Shown: in pieces, positions 59,697 through 64,000 of the stretch
How the letters are laid out: each line of letters begins with the position of its first letter
Position numbering within the stretch: position 1 is the first letter of the stretch
Program-made: the position numbers and the translations under genes
From: Prolixibacteraceae bacterium JC049
GTDB lineage: Bacteria > Bacteroidota > Bacteroidia > Bacteroidales > Prolixibacteraceae
Length of the DNA stretch: 64,000 nt
Direction of reading: 5' to 3'
Assembly: GCA_023369685.1 (NCBI GenBank)
Contig: SACZ01000002.1
Span: 496,001-560,000 of the forward strand
Notes under the pieces: model-generated
The model's input: the letters and a program-made list of their open reading frames with translations, nothing else
The model's database searches: none
What the model was told of the DNA's origin: nothing

Positions 59697-62477
59697 ATGT
59701 TAAAGCAAATTTCTATTGCACTGTTAATTTTAATCAGTTTTGGTGTTTCAGCGCAAGCACAAAAAGGAAAAATTACAGGAGTTGTAAAGGACATTAAAAC
59801 CGGAGAGACATTGGTGGGAGCTTCGGTTTACATTGAAGGAACTATATTTGGAGCAATGACTGATTTCGATGGGGTATTTACCATTGAAAATATACCTACA
59901 GGAGCACATAAAGTAACATGCTCATTCATCTCTTACGAAACGCAATCAAAAGAAAACATCACGGTAGCAAACAATACAGCTACAAAAGTAAATTTCGATT
60001 TAGGAGAAGCTGTTGTTAAGCTGGACGATGTAAAAGTTGTAGCACGTAAGAACAGAGAATCGGAGACTGTACTTTTATTAGACCGAAAGCAAGCTTCTAC
60101 TATTAAAGAAAGTATTGGTGCACAACAGTTGGCCGTACAAGGAGTGTCTGACGCAGCAACTGCAGCTACCAAAGTTACAGGAATTACAAAGCAAGAAGGT
60201 GCCAAAACGCTTAATGTTCGAGGGCTTGGAGACAGATACAACAGCACCACATTAAATGGCTTACCATTTCCATCGAACAATGCCGAAACAAAAAATATTG
60301 ACCTCTCGATCTTCTCTACCGATATTATCGGTTTTGTAGGGGTAGAGAAAGTTTTCACTTCCCCATTATATGGCGATTTTGCAGGTGCTAATATCGATAT
60401 ATCGTCTAAAGTGTTCAAGGGAAATCCTTATATCAAAGTTGGAGTAAAAGCAGGAAGCAACACCAACGTTATGGATGTCGATCAATTCTACCTTCCTGAT
60501 GGTGTAGGAATAACTGGCTTTGACAACTACAAACCAACCGGATCCCTGAACGACTATCACTTTGAGAATAGTTGGGATCCTCAACAAAAAAGCAATACCC
60601 CAAATCTTGGATTGTCGATTGCAGCAGGTAATGCTTTCGATTTAGGAAACAACAGGCAACTCAATAGCACCATTACGCTTTCGTACGATAATGAAAACTA
60701 CTACAGTGAATTAAAGCAAAATAGAGTAAATGGTAGTGATTTCTATCGAAAAAGATTGACAGGAGAGCAGTTTGGTTTTAAAACACAAACCACAGCAATG
60801 CTAGGCTTAAACCTACAAACGCCCAGAAACAACTATTACCTGAACTCAATGCTCTTAAACTCGTCGGATGCCAGCCTTAAGACACTTCAAGGGTTTATTT
60901 TCGACCTGGCTGAAGATGGTGCATTTATTCGTCGATCGGAATTTGAGCGAACCACTGTTTGGGTCAATCAACTGCTTGGAAAACACGAATTACAGAATGA
61001 GATTAACTTTAACTGGGGGCTTTCATACAACCGAGTAAACAATATTATTCCAGACAGAAGACATGTCTCTTTAGATGGTACCGACTCGACAACCAAGCAC
61101 TTTACCGATGATAATGAATCGGACTATTTCCGTTATTTCCACAATTTTATTGAAAATGAATATGCTTTAAAAGCAGAAGCAAGTAAGCCATTCGGTGAAT
61201 CAATCAACGATGCGCCTTCACGCGCTGTTATCAAAGCTGGTATTTCTGGGAAATATAAAGTCCGTGATTTCGAATCGACCCAATTTAATCATGATATATA
61301 TCGAAACAGAAACGTTTTCGATCCCAATTATTTTGTGAATGTTGATGTGAACAACATTGATGGATTCCTGAATAATAACAACCTAAAAAGGCAAGAATTC
61401 TTCTTAAAGACATTCTTTGGGAACACCATTCGTCCGTCGTTCTATAAAGGCTCACAAATTATTTCTGCCGGATATGGTTCTTTGGAATATCACCTTTCTG
61501 AGAAATGGTTAGCAGTACTTGGTCTACGTCTTGAAAATGTTTTTCAAAAGATAGAATATACCACAGCACTAAAGCCAGAAGGTGGAGAAAAAGATTTTAA
61601 CGAATTTCAGATTCTACCAAGCCTTTCATTGAAATACAAAATGAATGAAAAGAACAACCTTCGTTTTGCGCTAGGTAAAACTTATACACTACCTCAGTTT
61701 ACCGAAATGGCTTTGTTCTCATTCGAAGGAATTACTGAAACCACCCAAGGTAACCCATACTTGTATCCATCATCGGTTTACAACGGGGAAATCAAGTGGG
61801 AACTTTTCCCTAAAAACGGCGAGTTATTCTCCATTTCTGCTTTTGGAAAATACATTATCGATCCAATTAACCGAGTAGTTATGGCATCGGCATCAAACGA
61901 TTTTACCTATGCCAACACCGGAGATTGGGCTTATGTAGCTGGAGCTGAGATGGAGTTGCAAAAGAACATCTTCAAAGTAAAAAATGAAGAAGGAGAAAAC
62001 AGCCTGTTTTTAACTGCAAACCTGGCACTAATGACCACTAAGCAAGATTTAAATGCTCAGAAATTAGGAAAAGAGACCCAAGATAAAAATGGGAACTCTT
62101 TAATCAATGTAAATTTCAATAGCGATAATGATAAACTAGAGGGAGCGGCTCCTATTGTTGCCAATGCTTCCCTTCGATATAAATATGGATGGAAGCAAAA
62201 TGCCAATTCTATAACAACGTCATTGGTTTATGGATATGTATCCGATCGTTTATACCTGATTGGAACCAACACATTCGGAAACCAGGTAGACAAAGCCATA
62301 CACAATCTCGACTTTGTAGTTAAATCGAGGTTAGGCAAAATTGGTGTTGATGCTTCTGTAAAGAACATTTTAAATCCTGATGTGGAACGTATGCAAGAGA
62401 ACACGTCGCAAGACTTCTTAGTACGCTCCTATCAGAAGGGAATTAAGTTCAGTGTAAGTGTGAACTATACATTTTAA
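59697..62477 (+). CDS. TonB-dependent receptor with carboxypeptidase-like regulatory domain
   Basis: The 926-residue outer-membrane receptor has a signal peptide (about 1-21), an N-terminal CarboxypepD_reg-like domain (about 24-105; GKITGVVKDIKTGETLVGAS) and then a plug (about 120-235; TLNVRGLGDRYNSTTLNGLPF). A 22-strand barrel fills the rest, ending in the aromatic KFSVSVNYTF. It is an energy-dependent importer working with TonB-ExbBD. The partner lipoprotein gene starts 47 bases downstream, as for SusC-like systems, although the partner here is not SusD-like. The upstream 11-bp repeat promoter suggests control by a two-component regulator. The substrate is unknown. Confidence 0.9.
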   Translation: MLKQISIALLILISFGVSAQAQKGKITGVVKDIKTGETLVGASVYIEGTIFGAMTDFDGVFTIENIPTGAHKVTCSFISYETQSKENITVANNTATKVNFDLGEAVVKLDDVKVVARKNRESETVLLLDRKQASTIKESIGAQQLAVQGVSDAATAATKVTGITKQEGAKTLNVRGLGDRYNSTTLNGLPFPSNNAETKNIDLSIFSTDIIGFVGVEKVFTSPLYGDFAGANIDISSKVFKGNPYIKVGVKAGSNTNVMDVDQFYLPDGVGITGFDNYKPTGSLNDYHFENSWDPQQKSNTPNLGLSIAAGNAFDLGNNRQLNSTITLSYDNENYYSELKQNRVNGSDFYRKRLTGEQFGFKTQTTAMLGLNLQTPRNNYYLNSMLLNSSDASLKTLQGFIFDLAEDGAFIRRSEFERTTVWVNQLLGKHELQNEINFNWGLSYNRVNNIIPDRRHVSLDGTDSTTKHFTDDNESDYFRYFHNFIENEYALKAEASKPFGESINDAPSRAVIKAGISGKYKVRDFESTQFNHDIYRNRNVFDPNYFVNVDVNNIDGFLNNNNLKRQEFFLKTFFGNTIRPSFYKGSQIISAGYGSLEYHLSEKWLAVLGLRLENVFQKIEYTTALKPEGGEKDFNEFQILPSLSLKYKMNEKNNLRFALGKTYTLPQFTEMALFSFEGITETTQGNPYLYPSSVYNGEIKWELFPKNGELFSISAFGKYIIDPINRVVMASASNDFTYANTGDWAYVAGAEMELQKNIFKVKNEEGENSLFLTANLALMTTKQDLNAQKLGKETQDKNGNSLINVNFNSDNDKLEGAAPIVANASLRYKYGWKQNANSITTSLVYGYVSDRLYLIGTNTFGNQVDKAIHNLDFVVKSRLGKIGVDASVKNILNPDVERMQENTSQDFLVRSYQKGIKFSVSVNYTF

Positions 62478-62524
62478 TGATACAAAAATTAATCTCATTA
62501 CAATCTATTCAAAATTAAAGGAAA

Positions 62525-64000
62525 ATGAAAAATTGGCTTTTAGCTATCTTGGCAATTGCAGTAATTGCCTTAGCAAGTTGCGATGACGATGACACTCCAT
62601 CGGCTCCGAAAGTAAACCCGGAAGATCTTCAAGGAACAATTTCTGAAGATGTAACGCTTGATCCTGCTCAGAAGTATAAGCTTACAGGTGCCTTAGTTGT
62701 TGAAGCCGGTGCTTCTTTAACTATTCCTGCCGGAACTGTTATCGAGGCCAAAGGTGGTCAGATTTCATACATTGCAGTAGCACAAGGAGCAAAAATATAT
62801 ATTAATGGTACTGCTGGATCGCCAGTTGTAATGACTTCGGACGATAAAACTCCTGGTTCATGGGGAGGATTAGTTGTTTGTGGTAAAGCACCAACCAACA
62901 AATCGAATGCTTCAGCCGGAGCAGAGGTTTCTGGTCTTCCTTACGGAGGAGATGTTGCCAACGACGATTCAGGTGTTATTCAGTATTTGCGCGTGGAATA
63001 CACTGGATTCAACTATAGCGATACCAAGCAGTTTAACGGAGTGTCTTTCTTCGGTGTTGGTTCTGGTACCAAAGTTGACTACGTAGTTTCATACAACGGG
63101 AAAGATGACGGTATTGAGTTCTTCGGAGGAACAGTAAATGCTTCACACCTGGTTTCTGTTGGTAGTGGCGACGATGGTATTGACTATGCCGATGGATGGT
63201 CGGGAACAGGAGAGTACTGGGTAGCTCTTAATTCTACCAAATCGGGAATAGAAGGCTCAAACAACGGAGATAATGGCGCTGCAACTCCAATGACAACTGC
63301 AACACTTAGAAATATTACTGTTTTCGGAATGGGAGAGAAACCATTCTACTTAAAAGAAGGTGCTGGTAAAGTAAATATCGACAATGTTGTTATTGGAGGT
63401 TTAGTTGATAGCAAAGAACAAGCTATGTTCTACGCTTCAAGCAGCGATACAGATGCCAAAGCAAGAATTGATGCAGGAGATATAGTAATCAATAATGCTC
63501 GCTTTGTAAACATTAAAAGTGGCCAGGCAAAAGGAGTTGATGGCCTAACGATTAACGAAAATCCTTCTGCTAAAGGAGCCGGGAATGGTGTTAATAAACC
63601 ATCGTGGATGCCTGATGCATTAAACAATGTAGCAACAGGAACAACCGTTTTCGGGGATCCTCAAACTCCTGTTGTTGCATTAAGTGGAAATATCTCAAAT
63701 GCCGTAACTCTTGATGCTTCGACAAAATATAAATTAATTGGTGCTCTTATTATTGATGCCAATGCGTCGTTGACAATTCCTGCAGGTACTCTTATTGAAG
63801 CCCAAGGAGGTCAGATTTCATACATTGCCGTTTCTCAAGGTGGACAAATATTCATCAACGGAACTGCTGATGCCCCAGTAGTTATGACGTCGGATGATAA
63901 AACTCCTGGCTCATGGGGAGGATTGGTAGTTTGTGGTAAAGCACCTACTAATAAATCCAATGCTTCTGCCGGAGCAGAAGTTTCTGGTCTTCCTTACGGA
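62525..64000 (+). CDS. Surface lipoprotein with long tandem repeats (partial, runs off the window)
   Basis: The open frame starts at ATG 62525 and continues for 492 codons to the edge without a stop. Residues 1-19 form a lipoprotein signal (lipobox LASC, Cys19), followed by CDDDD, an acidic run after the lipid Cys as in surface-exported Bacteroidota lipoproteins. The mature chain is made of long repeats with a period of 351 residues: a block beginning TLDPAQKYKLTGALVVEAGA recurs at 63704 as TLDASTKYKLIGALIIDANA. The repeats contain beta-helix-like turns (GTVIEAKGGQ, GSWGGLVVCGKAP). It is the probable surface partner of the TonB receptor. Confidence 0.85.
   Translation, partial: MKNWLLAILAIAVIALASCDDDDTPSAPKVNPEDLQGTISEDVTLDPAQKYKLTGALVVEAGASLTIPAGTVIEAKGGQISYIAVAQGAKIYINGTAGSPVVMTSDDKTPGSWGGLVVCGKAPTNKSNASAGAEVSGLPYGGDVANDDSGVIQYLRVEYTGFNYSDTKQFNGVSFFGVGSGTKVDYVVSYNGKDDGIEFFGGTVNASHLVSVGSGDDGIDYADGWSGTGEYWVALNSTKSGIEGSNNGDNGAATPMTTATLRNITVFGMGEKPFYLKEGAGKVNIDNVVIGGLVDSKEQAMFYASSSDTDAKARIDAGDIVINNARFVNIKSGQAKGVDGLTINENPSAKGAGNGVNKPSWMPDALNNVATGTTVFGDPQTPVVALSGNISNAVTLDASTKYKLIGALIIDANASLTIPAGTLIEAQGGQISYIAVSQGGQIFINGTADAPVVMTSDDKTPGSWGGLVVCGKAPTNKSNASAGAEVSGLPYG

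Noticed and set aside
1-64000. tRNA genes, CRISPR arrays, insertion sequences or prophage
   Set aside because: No cloverleaf-like sequence, regular spacer-repeat array, transposase, integrase or phage structural gene was seen on either strand.

Overview
The window is from a low-GC member of the Bacteroidota. The evidence is: Rho-independent terminators and TAnnTTTG-type -7 promoter boxes; a one-protein hybrid two-component regulator (HTCS); a TonB-dependent receptor with its lipoprotein partner; type IX secretion genes (porX and a PorW/SprE-like lipoprotein); a DUF4270/short GlgA/panC neighbourhood; GlnRS; and many lipoproteins with short lipoboxes. A marine Marinilabiliales/Marinifilaceae-like organism would fit (inference only). 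No rRNA, tRNA, IS element, prophage or CRISPR array is visible, and the gene content looks chromosomal.

Layout. 1-4.7 kb: the 3' end of a probable TolC-like gene, then an RND efflux adaptor and permease. 4.9-9.4 kb (minus): glnS, a small secreted protein, and a membrane LytTR regulator downstream of a carboxypeptidase-regulatory-like protein. 9.8-16.9 kb: a coiled-coil lipoprotein, a CD225-like membrane protein, a transglutaminase-fold protein whose expected catalytic Cys is Ser, porX, a nucleoside transporter and a bifunctional-nuclease family protein. 17.2-18.6 kb: rplU-rpmA and trmN6. 18.9-26.7 kb: a respiratory nitrite ammonification cluster with nrfH, nrfA, a porin, ResB, CcsA, a PepSY-type membrane protein and a DoxX-like protein; the cytochromes and a probable maturation machinery lie together. 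26.8-31.4 kb: acyl-CoA synthetase, MBL hydrolase, sulfatase. 31.4-38.8 kb (minus): PorW-like, Mrp ATPase, DUF4270 lipoprotein, short GlgA. 39-44.1 kb: panC-panD, rfaE2-radA, and a DUF4296/amidohydrolase remnant/radical SAM operon. 44.2-50.8 kb: an HTCS regulator and a GH116 enzyme that it probably controls. 50.9-59.3 kb: aldo/keto reductase, flavin reductase, M3 peptidase, TetR, RNase R and a coiled-coil membrane protein. 59.7-64 kb: a TonB-dependent receptor and the start of a repeat-containing surface lipoprotein that runs off the window.

Most notable non-coding element: a well-formed cobalamin riboswitch on the minus strand (about 42.29-42.44 kb) that faces the 3' end of radA, has no B12 gene downstream and is followed by its own intrinsic terminator. 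It looks like a stand-alone, B12-controlled small RNA or antisense RNA. Other regulatory structures worth attention are an 11-bp-period CAG array that replaces the -33 element of the TonB receptor promoter, a palindromic promoter directly before the GH116 gene, direct repeats with a 21-22 bp period, and a plus-strand terminator with no plus-strand gene in front of it.
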